Under the pieces are notes generated by a model. That model was not told where the DNA came from and did no database searches. It worked only from the letters and a program-made list of their open reading frames with translations. From an uncultured Eubacteriales bacterium (GTDB lineage Bacteria > Bacillota > Clostridia > Christensenellales > UBA1242): a DNA stretch of 64,000 nucleotides. Location: contig CAQIDI010000003.1 of the NCBI GenBank assembly GCA_948806215.1, positions 1 through 64,000 on the forward strand, given 5' to 3'. Every line of letters begins with the position of its first letter. The stretch's first letter is position 1. Positions 59,101 through 64,000 of the stretch are shown here, in pieces. The translations under genes and the position numbers were made by a program.

Positions 59101-62100
59101 AACAGAAACAATTTCTTTAGTTGTGTTAATTGTTATGTTAGAACCTGATTTTTCTAAACTATAATTTCCTGCGTTAACATTTGATTTATAAACATAAGTT
59201 ACCGATGGTGACACACCACTATTTAAGTTAGTGTTTTCAACTTTTAAAATAACCATATGTTCACGGTTTTTACCTTGATTACCTGCAAGATAATAGTTTA
59301 CAAATTGATTAAATAATTCTCTGTTACCTAAATCTTCAATACTATCAGATAAACTAACATTAAATTCTTTTGCAAAAATATCGTATAGAGTAAGTTCATC
59401 ATTGTTATAATCGTCACGGTTTACTCTAGCCATAATGTTAGAATAGTTTACATATTCAATTTGTAAGTTCTTATTAAATTCAACCAATGCGCTATTATTA
59501 GCTAAGTCGATACCATTAATAAAGTTATATTTTCTAGTTACAAAATTAACAACAGTGTTTTCGCTAACACCAACTAATCCACCAACATTGTTATTTCCTC
59601 TAACTAACGGATTTGAAATATTATTTTCAATAACACCAGCATTGTAACCAACAACACCGCCAACATTGTTTAAGGCTTTTGAACTTTCAATTGCTTTATT
59701 GCTTGGAATTAAAGCTTTTATAGTGTAATTACTAATTTCACCATTATTAAAACCAACAGCACCACCAAAGGCCGAATTATCGTTTCTTTCGTTTATAACT
59801 CTAGAATTAATGCAAACAACAACATCTGCTTGGCTAATTCCAGAACCCGAAATATCATTAAGTGTTTTAGTTATTATTGCTTTATTATTAAATCCAGCAA
59901 TACCACCAACATATGCCACCGAACCTTTAGCATCCACATTAATTTCGATAGAAACATTAACATCTACAATTTGCGGTTTTGTTTCTTGCGTTGCTTTTTG
60001 AAGTAAAATTTCGGCATTTGTATAGCTATAAGAGCCAATATTTTCGTTAGCAGTGCTTAATCTGCCAGCAGTTGAACCAAATTCGTTAAGAGTTGTATTG
60101 TTTACAAAACCAACAACACCGCCAACAAACACATTTTGTTTTCCTTGCATACTAACCGAAGGGCTAATGCTAATTCCCCTGTTTTGTATAATTGTAGTAT
60201 CTAAATTATCAAAGTATGCACCGTTAAAGTTATCCACACCACTTAAATCGGAAATAGTTACATTTTTAATTACGCCTTCGCTATATCCTACAAGCGAACC
60301 AACATAATAGTTTAAGGAATCAACTATTGCTGGGTTGTTAATATAAACGCCATTTATAACAATATCTTCTAAAACACCATTTCTGCCAAGCATTGCAAAT
60401 AATCCCATATAGGAGTAACTGCCAGTTACTTGCAAGTTAGATAAATAATATTGACGTTCTTCTAAAACATTTCCGTTAACATCGTAAGTTTTGTTTTTAC
60501 CACTTAAATATCCTGTGAATGGAACAACTAAATCGTGGTTGGTATAACCAATAGGTTGCCATTCGCCAACGCTAATATTATCGGCTAACACAAAGTAAGC
60601 ATTCATTGATTGATTAATTTTTAATAAGTCGTTAGTGTTTGTAATTTCAAATGGAGCAAACTTTGTTCCGTTTAAAATTCTTACTGTTATTTCGGTGTAA
60701 AGATCACCCATACCGCCAACAACATTAACCGAATCTTTAGCCCACACTGTTATTAGTGCAGTGCCATATTCTGATAATATTTTATTTTTTGCAGTAATAG
60801 TTAAAACGCCAGTTGTGTTATTTATTTTAACTTCGATTGCACCCGGAACCGAGCATCTAACATCTAAGTCTTTATATAAAGCATTTTGAGGATAAACTTG
60901 GAAATTAATTTCTCTAACATTGTTTGTTGTGTAGCCCGAATCGGTGTAGCCAAGTTCTCTTTCGTCAAAAGTTACAAAATATTCTCTAGCATAGTTATTA
61001 ACAACTTTTGTTTCAACATTATCAAAAACAAAATATTCTACCGCTATTGGTTTAATAACTTCAAACTTGATATCAATTTGCTTTGTAGCATCAATTAAAA
61101 TACCTGATTCGTTAATAAAGCTTTGTTTAATTCTTGCAGAAACTGTAAAGCTTGCACTAGAGGTTGAACCTAGCGAACAATAAACAGTTGCTTCAGTAAA
61201 GTTATTAATGTTTGTTACTAAAGTTATTGTTGTTACATTGCTGGTTCTTAAAACATAGGTGTAAACATCGCCATTAACAGTTAACTCTGCTAATTGTTTT
61301 AAGTTATAACTAATACCATTAAAATTAACAAGCCATTCTAAATCTTCAAAAGTATAAGTAGCATAGGATGGTTGTGTGTTTAAAACAATTTTATGTGTGC
61401 CATAAAGTTGTTTTTGTTCGATATTAATTTCGTTATAGTCGTAAATTGTAACTTCTCTTTTTGCAACCGAAATTTCAGATAGTGGAATATGAACCGAAAT
61501 TCTAATTCTAAAAGTTGCAACTCTGGTTTTTGAGCCAAAATTATCGTAACCTGTTATTCTAATGGTTATTAACGAAGAACCACTAATGTTTTGAGTCGCT
61601 AGTTTATATCCTGTTGCAACTCTAACAACATCTCGGTTTTCACTATCGGCACTATAATCTAAAACATCAGGTAGTGCACTATATTCTTTTCCGTTAACAG
61701 TAAACATAATTGGTAAAACAAGATTGTTTTTAACAGTTACATTAATTGGGTCAGAGTTTGTAAGTTCATAAGGAGAAATTATTTGACCTGCAATTTTTAA
61801 ATTAGTTGATTCTAACTCTAAACTTTCGTATAAGCTAATCACATAACGAACCCTGCTACCATTTGGTGCTGTTATTGTTAAGTTTGTTTTTCCAATTTGA
61901 TTTTTTGGAGAAATAGAAATTCTTGCATTAGTTTGAGTTAAATTAAGCATATTTTCATCGTAATCAACAGTTAAATTACGATAATCATAGCCATTAGGCA
62001 ATCCGCTAATGCCAACAACTGTAGGATCGGTTACATTAATATCTAACGATAACTCACCTTCTTTTGCACCAACATCGGTAGTTAAATCAATTCCTTGAGT

Positions 62101-63522
62101 AACAATTTTAATAGGAATGGTTTTAACAACTTTGTTATATTTAACACTTGTGATTGTTAATGTTAAATCAGATGGAACAGTTGTTAAATTATGTTTTAAA
62201 TAGTATGTATAGTTTGCGCTAACACTTTCGTTAAATTGCAATTGGTTTCTCCAACGATCGTATAATTCAATTCTGTCTTCATAGCCAGAAAGTGATAATA
62301 TAACATCTTCGTTGCTCATTAAACCAAATTCGTTATAAACATCAAATTTAACTGGAGCACCAAATAAAACGCTATCGTAGTTTGCATAAATAACTAGTTC
62401 GTTTAATTCTTTATTGCCATCGGTTACTGTTATGCTTGTTGGATAAGCTAAAACATTAACATTAACAATTAATTGGCGAGTAAATTGTGTGTAGTTAGGA
62501 AAATCACGACGAGAAACATTTAAAATTAATTTATCTGTTCCAAGTCCGATTGCTTTAACTGTTAAAACACCTGTTGTTTTATCGATATCAATTTGAACAA
62601 CACCTTTTTTAATTCCGTTTTCAACAATTAAACCTTCTTCGTTTAAACCAACAACCGAAACAACATAATTTTCGGCATCGGCAGAGTTTAAGAAATCAAC
62701 ATAAATAATTTTTTCGTGCAAATCGGAAGTGTTAGAAGCAAGTTCTAAGAAATATTCTCCACGAGAATAAGTTAAAACTTTATCGTCGGAAGTATCGCCT
62801 ATAACACCGGCATCGTGTTTAACCGAAAGTTGTTCGGTTGCAACTAAGCTAATAACCTTTGCTTGAGTTCTTGCAAAAATGCGATCGTTATAAATAGATT
62901 TTGCAACAACTTCAAAATCGGTTACATTACAATCGTTAGGAACAGTTATTTTGCTACCATTTCTAATAATTTTAATTAACTCGTCGTTTTCACCTTGTTT
63001 AATAAGTTCAAGTTCAACTTCGGTTTGATTTGTGTTTTGTGGATAGTAGTTTAAAAATTGTGAAATATCGGTTTCAACACCCTTAACCACAGGGATTAAT
63101 GTGTCGTTAAAATTTAATCCACTAATTTCTTTAACAACTTTTATTGTTATTTCGCTAGAAACATTACCCTCTAGGGTTACAACACTAACATTAACAGTGC
63201 CCGGTTCTTTTGCATAGAAAGTTCCGTAATAAACACCATTACTTATTTTTGTTGCACCTTGAGTTAGCTCGATTGAATCGTTTACAGGAACAGAAAAAGC
63301 AACAGCACCATCATAGCCCTTAGGCATACCAGTTGTTGTTGCAGTTATTGTAAACACATTATCCTGAACATTATCACTAAGTGTAACAACGCCATTTGGC
63401 GCAGAAGTTGAAAGTGATAATTTTAGGTTTTTATATATGTTATCGTTACACCCAGCCAAAAGCGATAGTGCACTAAACAAAATTAATGTTATTAAAACTA
63501 AACTCTTCCTAACGTTTTTCAT
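41107..63522 (-). CDS. Giant cell-surface lipoprotein with Ig-like, GLUG/beta-solenoid and InlB-type repeats
   Basis: Start chosen at ATG 63522, with AAGGA 8 bases upstream and an immediate signal peptide; an ATG at 63564 lacks a site. The product is about 7,471 residues. Residues 1-24 form a lipoprotein signal ending LSLLAG before Cys25, so the mature protein should be lipid-anchored outside the membrane. Order: Ig-like/Big-type strands (about 30-950); a first GLUG block (about 950-1910); a second Ig-like region (about 1920-2930); a long GLUG block (about 2930-6790) with repeated GGLVG and GGIVGY motifs and restarts near 54.7, 52.9, 50.8, 46.2 and 44.8 kb; eight Flg_new/InlB-type repeats at the end (FxGWY, then ixxdlxiYAxW). 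DINSNNVIDSND near 58.4 kb looks like a calcium loop. No LPxTG or catalytic domain. A large adhesin is inferred. Confidence 0.88.
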   Translation of the reverse strand: MKNVRKSLVLITLILFSALSLLAGCNDNIYKNLKLSLSTSAPNGVVTLSDNVQDNVFTITATTTGMPKGYDGAVAFSVPVNDSIELTQGATKISNGVYYGTFYAKEPGTVNVSVVTLEGNVSSEITIKVVKEISGLNFNDTLIPVVKGVETDISQFLNYYPQNTNQTEVELELIKQGENDELIKIIRNGSKITVPNDCNVTDFEVVAKSIYNDRIFARTQAKVISLVATEQLSVKHDAGVIGDTSDDKVLTYSRGEYFLELASNTSDLHEKIIYVDFLNSADAENYVVSVVGLNEEGLIVENGIKKGVVQIDIDKTTGVLTVKAIGLGTDKLILNVSRRDFPNYTQFTRQLIVNVNVLAYPTSITVTDGNKELNELVIYANYDSVLFGAPVKFDVYNEFGLMSNEDVILSLSGYEDRIELYDRWRNQLQFNESVSANYTYYLKHNLTTVPSDLTLTITSVKYNKVVKTIPIKIVTQGIDLTTDVGAKEGELSLDINVTDPTVVGISGLPNGYDYRNLTVDYDENMLNLTQTNARISISPKNQIGKTNLTITAPNGSRVRYVISLYESLELESTNLKIAGQIISPYELTNSDPINVTVKNNLVLPIMFTVNGKEYSALPDVLDYSADSENRDVVRVATGYKLATQNISGSSLITIRITGYDNFGSKTRVATFRIRISVHIPLSEISVAKREVTIYDYNEINIEQKQLYGTHKIVLNTQPSYATYTFEDLEWLVNFNGISYNLKQLAELTVNGDVYTYVLRTSNVTTITLVTNINNFTEATVYCSLGSTSSASFTVSARIKQSFINESGILIDATKQIDIKFEVIKPIAVEYFVFDNVETKVVNNYAREYFVTFDERELGYTDSGYTTNNVREINFQVYPQNALYKDLDVRCSVPGAIEVKINNTTGVLTITAKNKILSEYGTALITVWAKDSVNVVGGMGDLYTEITVRILNGTKFAPFEITNTNDLLKINQSMNAYFVLADNISVGEWQPIGYTNHDLVVPFTGYLSGKNKTYDVNGNVLEERQYYLSNLQVTGSYSYMGLFAMLGRNGVLEDIVINGVYINNPAIVDSLNYYVGSLVGYSEGVIKNVTISDLSGVDNFNGAYFDNLDTTIIQNRGISISPSVSMQGKQNVFVGGVVGFVNNTTLNEFGSTAGRLSTANENIGSYSYTNAEILLQKATQETKPQIVDVNVSIEINVDAKGSVAYVGGIAGFNNKAIITKTLNDISGSGISQADVVVCINSRVINERNDNSAFGGAVGFNNGEISNYTIKALIPSNKAIESSKALNNVGGVVGYNAGVIENNISNPLVRGNNNVGGLVGVSENTVVNFVTRKYNFINGIDLANNSALVEFNKNLQIEYVNYSNIMARVNRDDYNNDELTLYDIFAKEFNVSLSDSIEDLGNRELFNQFVNYYLAGNQGKNREHMVILKVENTNLNSGVSPSVTYVYKSNVNAGNYSLEKSGSNITINTTKEIVSVQEVVETLNNAKINYVTGNNVELLETEKLADYKTGVLGYNNVGGLIGKYSGLYYQTPADNEEDTATGILNKNLIFAVDADTGRKPLSSNMKIEFVNTLEYNSVYSYYLDSTLIDKWNTNVSSTNEYFGDIVLEKALNNSNKYNVGGLIGESNNAYIQYNSVNAGVAANNANIGGLVGSASNVIQIADSYFAGAILNSPESQTEAERLSRGTLIGSAQNAQQTGLNYGEWMDINSNNVIDSNDRVTHYYAPYAVTSKYTNKEYFNNIVNSYFFGNYNNEDGIEVVGNNKSSKNYYKMLDNHIDPNALLKFVVDESQPVYNVSYQNENYLYFGYETGYSIMGMFKTTTSGSVIPDAVWEKIKLYEKVLTLSDPSDFYPDTDKNSSVRQSFNPYEITVDADLNGINDIDQSNGFDDAYSRLSNYSWYGYADINNGLPVLLSRQRIRKTDEYNFAIKLLVNFPPKSIKVETNSNMANIWTQKGKNVSTIYYYSLSSTNYDSNGKLDFGISNLLSSEVESYTNLLKEELKGYNTYSIEKVLTSNPVPAFIGKDSFNVTSSNSQILSVEKVNGIRKLVAKGTGVVDLYISSSYNTKLTEKVTVNVVNAINNSELSYYTSGNKNIVKSNSEIVVSKSTPSNQQTFILNNSLVGKFDFAFGKGSKTFDLNQNNASGIRYYYVADKTFTINNENVNGYSLLHENALTDSGALPQITINNKTFTQEWLQVEDSKTTIKNYYVYYIDVPTGSTTNIIGLNESNTKLLAVPYFVSVDELGNAVNTPLINITSYNVVNSITYNYKSTNGYVLINNVPVAGIADHRIDGYDEDGNENIIEESIIKLSENAREIDIKDYINNFVTLFNVKVVNSSYSVKTSVNNVNFFVQQPISFYVDIKTDNKNAILYLTYYGNSGEERTIAVSKVVGGNLEREMNPLTISGLTLSLASIDYSSFDNADVTEKYVRYYFNLEVKDEDKLDIQDVVSKTYNFFIVKDNVSVNYDPTNSFVVSDLSEITLSSSSVNVTLNPQEIVNISLKHYPKGEANTEVNENGEQTTIFDLGEEAYDNIIPGFTGVLKINISPVFANFDEVVLTSSTSQGSVVWFNQVLANMALNSNGEYVYDGSYSTISGSHDILGRIVLTKQSNKLANGNINFDGFIYVKTLINSFVSESGEFTLTAQAYKNGVALKSQSITLSVKTTPTLNLHVNGRDSAAVARGTSLSFSADHEGIEGEVDFSGSYAYRIINGVESVLGGYGTFFDISKQGNNYVLDTNLTLNSQAYICVKGTIRKEINGEIYEKSDVLRIKVSDFVIESIGVENVTNGNFVGLFNQTYGLVLRITNYTCHPSLQTIVEGQVKELEKQFSSVDNKLSESGAWYTGSEQNHGTIKLGTNPTETFVFSKMSSTDLDNETVYSIRNIRFNSGDRLLARAMYCYTDEGIKPILDTDMYHLYESNEFTYDRYFEFGFGFYRVRTEDNPDPIATVEEFKAMESGVDYILVNDLELNDWEPFSADLNINSLDGNGYVITINSFKLDAKPDNDAALIDKTFGIFTQINSETVIKNLIIEVKPNKSISINNEAADKTSVNGDLNIDATAYKNITFGLLAGVNYGMVTNVQVTNNADWLKYERELIIARASADNPDYAKYWSSGKFDELKFAADVAGKYNYIVDEDKTTDEKIIYKNQENIGRDLSIVKVNTTITTDSQEHYMGVLVGKNDVSSTSTGNAMGYITNSSVDNITINGIGYVGGFAAYNAGKISTSYYKGANIINRAGESDSKNSATSGFVVFNTGSNASIQYSYVEGRLGDGDNFQLSVDEKFITKANSDKTGLTDSMKSGYAGYAYNENAKDNADFNYNIAGLRAMNSAISSATEASAFVYENNANISNSYANILVKSSMKTSGFVFSNKEAGTINSCFTLSSVLVNNMDASPFTGRNSQYDYNNVTPNSITDCHYLKLGSSSTDSDSEKEYKDVFLDEGELATGIGAGDFDEYNTFQSFAFNTDFNLNSEQEVIRSVWFIPTRGTDAIYEANFKHNFYSLSRPQLVAANLKTQSIRVWAGTDSSDENKYNYVSTVIGEDISNPILVKSAENFNSYLNYESSINDDERNFAIRLISDIAFNKTDLTARTYNMEYYGDLDGNGMNISELRLIADKDFESQNKTVEYLGLFGRIITKDKDTKKEQRGVVRNLNINVSEVKGSDVTFVGALAGQIENANVFNINITGDEVIQGRNVVGGLAGLVSGDSEIVNISSSLSAKAAYYKYPNLFKATNSLLDDSSYGSYEIFNKTEDNGIVSIKNAKTISYAGGIIGIFDVDARPSDEQNKRSLFNAKARSLEVSGNVTLVGEVVGGVFGAIGVDSTASEISFIVSDNAEPELIASRVAGGVVGENRGSLERALISQTLETQKKIDNEYKASATGTGYKIINKGYSNLFSGNAHFIGGLVGFNNGGQITNSYSKVNVSNIDSLYAGGVAGLNTGGKIAYVYTTSSVNAFRGVGGFIGLHTEAPVTLDDNKQLSFKEEIIKFLFLDTKSGNVEAHILPNSNTTISNIVAANVWREEDLYTDRSLLYNNTALKIGAIFGNIIMNKGSGDNINPKPNAYNLSKAFANFSPAGSRKLGNETIYFVQPLINRPLGTVLGTGTTAKNNEKLLMPEIGAIGNSKEINDLDSSSEYIDGDARIKDNLISYAGFSDVEKTKDNSGNVAECFYYSRMQNIGSARTMLEVFETKLNATDATVWGDNEISKPENLAYVNDAKGLFANWSSDYWTGLRKTSDGDDEVTPDDIATAFPYLEPKAIKSRVLVYNANQLAQMEDYKNAEFILQNDIDLSILKNWQAVGTQSDPFEGSIHSQSKPDGGYYNFKIYDSKKTVNFLPSSDFLGLLGVVNDASFHHFTLEDLTFTNSAVYAGSLFALAQSKATVNEVVANKITMQLEACTVGGLIGYGGGTKITNSLVKESTITVNKFTDTNIDVNNDKLVSYSTSYRNSLYGFGGVAGMIDSDESEIVLANGVELNDVSITIGNSSNILNGILKNKNEYAKNLSIGGAFGVVNPRGMSSLGIAGINATKVQINANIKPNDSFNNISVGGLVGYTNSASLTSYVGEQENEDGSVSNTYVFGNSIKDASHINVNVSNNYKYVLNVGGAVGALGGDINVLGLENILVESSTDNSFITVNNTTGGDTAETNIGGVAGKVNNFDIRNLTTNFNSIKVDVNGISKTTVGGLVGVASNCSNISNSLADINSINVEPSESDTSKLTSVGGAIGIVDMHYDLTNITPVIGKVNRVVANVDLIKSTSKNTPSSGIKTTKNIGGLIGTIYNGEISESVSNSNIEINGKGYPEYIRYNLGGLVGVADIDYANKVSNSDLNKNYSKVLIQNNYTTGYIQDEAVLIGPQTNDGLIIGSINYAYKTRDVVGISSLFEMYNNYSIGNYVGDYVYFSTKKGGVVGGITTTDSANYNQTSDSYNSYKNSTNIKLIENYYNQDFVPYSNNFGTALNTEQMLFGSSDTFKSDLKAWSKEYWNISDNSYPLLKWIEEGITDKLGTEVKGVEFKNESDGNSIGQITSGYVVNENIDELNLINFKRVADLQASGLKVKPANGIADAISSIFTSNYTGGNIAGKTYYFKNGAGLGASVTTVDNKSILYGLTTTGFKIKENEGFITKVNTKDGNSLIAGTNSHNAGIIFNVDGSGFAIANNTGLIDTLKSNAAITNDSSGIINNASIVGNTINNYDGIVKNSLTTSGANNKTIKIYSDNGTCNEFTVDDKNNVTHSVSKYNNNNGKFNLSYFLKENGNQFDFDKIWTIIIPDQETANQTKFRFGLPMLQIDLKSDLRNERMDDEYYWANDNIVNETNTGSNNYAKLNNYDYYLKNIYNSSSILIREEEDLAAVAAYSNYGYKVVDISNAEVSLNDYYRETVSGYGIGLTTEKYEFGLKIKTTHNLLNYNNIVLTLPAVTDPSKEVSLNFYNKLWTPIGFGADNISDENLVTGSGNNAKYLKSSIVGEGTYSNLFAGKISGNKYSFVGLSAIGVNRNVGLFGSVEVPKDTAIDESQNFADTFANDILIKDSNFISVSKNNGISSTGTLAGFVYVNKSQQTYFTSKVGVENSNIYATQTASGLIGKVTFANTSNNKLIIYKVYVNSSVYGNNTSGLAYTYCGGTSATNNAVFADQVYYIGELSGKEKLTSMTSMLSTYSKNSLFMGNENTQTKSNNVYAVDYYDTNAMLASVVSFMFGGTCDQVITIVKLGTGMLDGFDWISTWVRTMPGEYPTFSTKVEYWIKNYIRPDEDIGEIKDGTTVVKFTPGTINKSTKTITINPHPYKFMVETVNNIDRKTPVYGPQQLAWIAYVVNNGGVDEQGYDYDNFNGWTIKINGSMNFGGMVWTPIGYYSSLSDNEAFKGILIGNGDIRLENVMSTSVYAIDDTNTITGVEALTNDSLGLVGYAVNATIQNLTVESGIIYGGENIGTIVGYAVDTSIINCANGNPEHPEEDKTFVGGYSNVGGIVGYYRNNKTEPLNISTNTNRAAVQYSANYKEDTDKPENFGGIAGLVYGNVIIKDDYNIKTVRGNINVGGLVGKIINGVTVDCSGNLNSNNTGNVSGYDNVGGIVGYVADNKSIITSVTNSGKIIGYNSAYVGGIAGTTNGNITLAVNNGSVSADNSAGIVAKIENTDVYINNVLNTAAATNGIAYSLPNGFDASMFGLCVTTSGNPLGAINLAKPYTAVFNSVNSYTSTAFSYGDDSNKINVTYKNIIEQNPYWSYGSNITLNYSYKDTSLTMTPPSIVNGQFRIDTEAKFNYVNFLIKTNFMNSSTSKVIKPIYLQTLSLSNGFKTLASNTAYPIKVDVTGTSVSVASGNNGAKSILGYAYNNTIQNITFVNNGSNTSNRFDDGVGALLIAGHNVKLNNINAGNDTTIYYPNNNFGTLAANLFNSEVVSCISKGFILSYNSSNIGGLIGNTFDNTRISKCTNTAYINYEPKNGNFTNPSRVSSSTGTNIGGIVGVANDTTIGYEGTTANKNCSNTQNIFAGSNIGGIVGYATNNSKISANNSAKNIRGTNYVGGIVGKINHSSINNSINTGRVEVSSSYVGGITGYAENSSEVVGNTNNFIVVGNDAVGGIVGYSSYSKINSNTADTNSVAGALSYDLSYGCGGIVGYATYGELNNNLSKGFGGYVSSYDSMYLTYNMDSYDGYSSRTASDVYSGYRIGYYNGFSGPFKFGTIFGNLDSRDNGFYLKPYTDKNNNQSNNAKSTKFVDQYTEYYGKGNADSVGGFTGKQCGVRYYSRIANPNGNGEGEIYNESATMFKGGYNLSTKDDLTLQNMCYSGGFLWIGGDYGFTVSLGRSTNYIGSDSEPFPGVKSYTVKYFDSVNPNAVQTKRVVEGGTAVYISDVYRSKYELVGWKTSDGLEYDFSKPVTGDLNLYAIWQRAGVYVVKFDLQGGTGNIPDQTLDEGDNVPEPNNPTKPGLSFGGWYTMPYGEAYKYYENNKNNDITDADGKPVNSFNDFWKIVKFDFKKYEINANITIYAHWSQAVVTFMNDSTDDAGVFLTQKVNFGGVISEPASSPTKPSMAFQHWAIKDGDNFIMYNWNTPINSDLILYPVFSSSVVNVTYYKEDGVTIDKNYGTNGVLVLSKGAKLDLPTMPTKPSYKFDGWYTKSYSQYLASGDTKPYSTYKITFPLTVNADISIYQYFVTIPFTVRFVDEEGILLSDVPNQIVHTGGNVSRPTDPVKEGYNFVGWFTTATGNEQFIFSGNEDAFVVMDHINIYAHFEIKTFSVTFVDANGTKIDEEDFGMANPIIVDWNSTVVNPGEIANPADTSMLFRGWYSERKNNSLSGFDYDKLLFDFENTKITSNIFIYGYWEPADTTYTVSFVDSLGNSLTGDAFISQKVGFGQSASRPTDNPVDPSDSENTFNNWYIRNSEGEFVLFDFEQTKIRNDLIIYALWDKPVYNVNFVDIDGMPFPSEIIIQVKKGDKIDITQYPELQAPPIPEGKTFVGWYKIMYDPGFTGNYDDYIFNFDNEEITSDLVLYAYYE
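41110..43135 (-). repeat. Eight C-terminal InlB B / Flg_new-type repeats (coding)
   Basis: Eight units of about 70-100 residues, each starting with a strand of type vxFvdxxG, then a P-rich turn, GWY or a variant, and ending iYAxW/F. The variants include VGWKTSD, GGWYTMP, QHWAIKD, DGWYTKS, VGWFTTA, RGWYSER, NNWYIRN and VGWYKIM. The units have diverged, so the array is old rather than a recent expansion. Confidence 0.8.
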
Positions 63523-63614
63523 AAAATTTGTCCTTGAAATTAATATAGTTTTTGCTTTTTTCATATTTATTATTTATATAATATATTATATATATAATAA
63601 TACGGCCTACATAG

Positions 63615-63643
63615 AGTATAATGTTATGCGTTTTATATGTCAA
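63615..63643 (-). promoter_or_regulatory. Sigma-A promoter of the giant lipoprotein gene
   Basis: -35 TTGACA (63643-63638), a 17-base spacer and -10 TATACT (63620-63615). It implies strong basal expression and a 5' UTR of about 85 bases. Confidence 0.8.
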
Positions 63644-63737
63644 TTAAAAATATTTGTTTTAACATTTTTCGATAGTTTTTTTAAAATTAAAAATAAAAAA
63701 AATTATAACTAAATTTTATTAATTTTTATAATTTTTT

Positions 63738-63754
63738 ATGGTTAAATTAACCAT
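63738..63754. promoter_or_regulatory. Palindrome upstream of the giant-gene promoter
   Basis: ATGGTTAA and TTAACCAT around one A, with T-rich DNA on both sides, about 95 bases upstream of the -35 box. It could be an operator or a plus-strand terminator remnant. The rest of 63644-63894 is AT-rich with no gene. Confidence 0.3.
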
Positions 63755-63894
63755 ATTTTTTTAATATTTTTTATTGTTTTTTTATGTTAAATTTACATAA
63801 ATTTTATATAATTTTGTGAGTTTAATTTAATAATTATAAAGTAAATATTTAATGTTTTTTTAACCGAAAAATGTAAAAATCTTGCAATAAATTG

Positions 63895-63932
63895 CAACAA
63901 AAAAAGTGCTAAATTTAGCACTTTTTTTGTTG
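63895..63932. terminator. Bidirectional terminator, perfect 38-bp palindrome
   Basis: CAAC, an A run and GTGCTAAA meet their exact complement with no spacer, with T tracts on both strands. It abuts the stop codon of the right-edge gene. Confidence 0.85.
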
Positions 63933-64000
63933 TTAAATATTTGTATAGCTTACTTCTCCAAATCTTTTACCATGTTTATTCAAATCTGTAGGATACATAT
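63933..64000 (-). CDS. C-terminal end of a gene cut by the right edge
   Basis: An open minus-strand frame enters from the edge and stops at 63935-63933 after MYPTDLNKHGKRFGEVSYTN and one Ile. It is immediately followed by a strong terminator, which supports a real gene end. It lies upstream of the giant lipoprotein gene on the same strand but is separated by the terminator. Too little is present for a family assignment. Confidence 0.5.
   Translation of the reverse strand, partial: MYPTDLNKHGKRFGEVSYTNI

Noticed and set aside
41107..63522. Many plus-strand frames of 60-110 residues inside the giant gene
   Set aside because: They are antisense shadows of repeated Gly-Gly-Val/Asn codons, without ribosome binding sites or recognisable protein features.
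63522..63564. Upstream Met as start of the giant lipoprotein
   Set aside because: It has no ribosome binding site and would put 14 extra residues before a standard lipoprotein signal; the internal ATG has AAGGA at suitable spacing.

Overview
The window is AT-rich bacterial chromosome, roughly 30% GC by eye. It looks like an uncultured, gut-type clostridial Firmicute. Evidence: consensus sigma-A promoters and AGGAGG-type ribosome binding sites, AddAB rather than RecBCD, tandem YugP-like proteases, a zinc-type L33, an L10 leader of Gram-positive type, DUF1540 and DUF1858 proteins, and a giant GLUG/InlB-repeat lipoprotein. The lineage assignment is inference. No phage, insertion sequence, tRNA, rRNA or CRISPR array was seen.

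Layout. 1-4.5 kb: a membrane protein cut by the left edge, a DUF1858 protein and an SPFH/zinc-ribbon protein in one minus-strand operon; a PRC-barrel-like gene on plus; and a coiled-coil membrane protein of unknown role. 4.6-11.3 kb: addB-addA, the double-strand-break helicase-nuclease. 11.3-14.2 kb: two unknown genes and two tandem YugP-like metallopeptidases. 14.25-15.97 kb: an Lsa-like ABC-F ribosome-protection ATPase behind an apparently complete attenuation leader (promoter, eight-codon leader ORF, antiterminator, terminator). 16-18 kb: DUF1540 protein, rplI, DHH phosphoesterase.

18.1-40.9 kb carries the transcription/translation core on the minus strand, in an unusual broken order. rpmG-secE-nusG-rplK-rplA and rplJ-rplL are separated by an opposite-strand gene whose terminator lies inside its own coding region. 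rpsL-rpsG-fusA-tuf and rpoB-rpoC lie further right, separated by an ABC transporter, two unknown genes, a repeat-rich 0.9-kb gap and two small genes. The rpmG, rplJ and rpoB units have a terminator-like hairpin between a consensus promoter and the first gene, and rpsL has a weaker structured leader. RpoB and RpsL carry residues at classical rifampicin and streptomycin resistance positions.

41.1-63.5 kb is one gene: a lipoprotein of about 7,470 residues with Ig-like regions, beta-solenoid/GLUG modules and eight C-terminal InlB/Flg_new-type repeats, expressed from a near-perfect sigma-A promoter. A final gene is cut by the right edge.

Most of the window is core information processing. The parts most worth attention are the ABC-F leader, the giant surface lipoprotein, the gene with a terminator before its stop codon, the structured leaders of the ribosomal/RNA-polymerase operons, and the tandem repeat units downstream of tuf.
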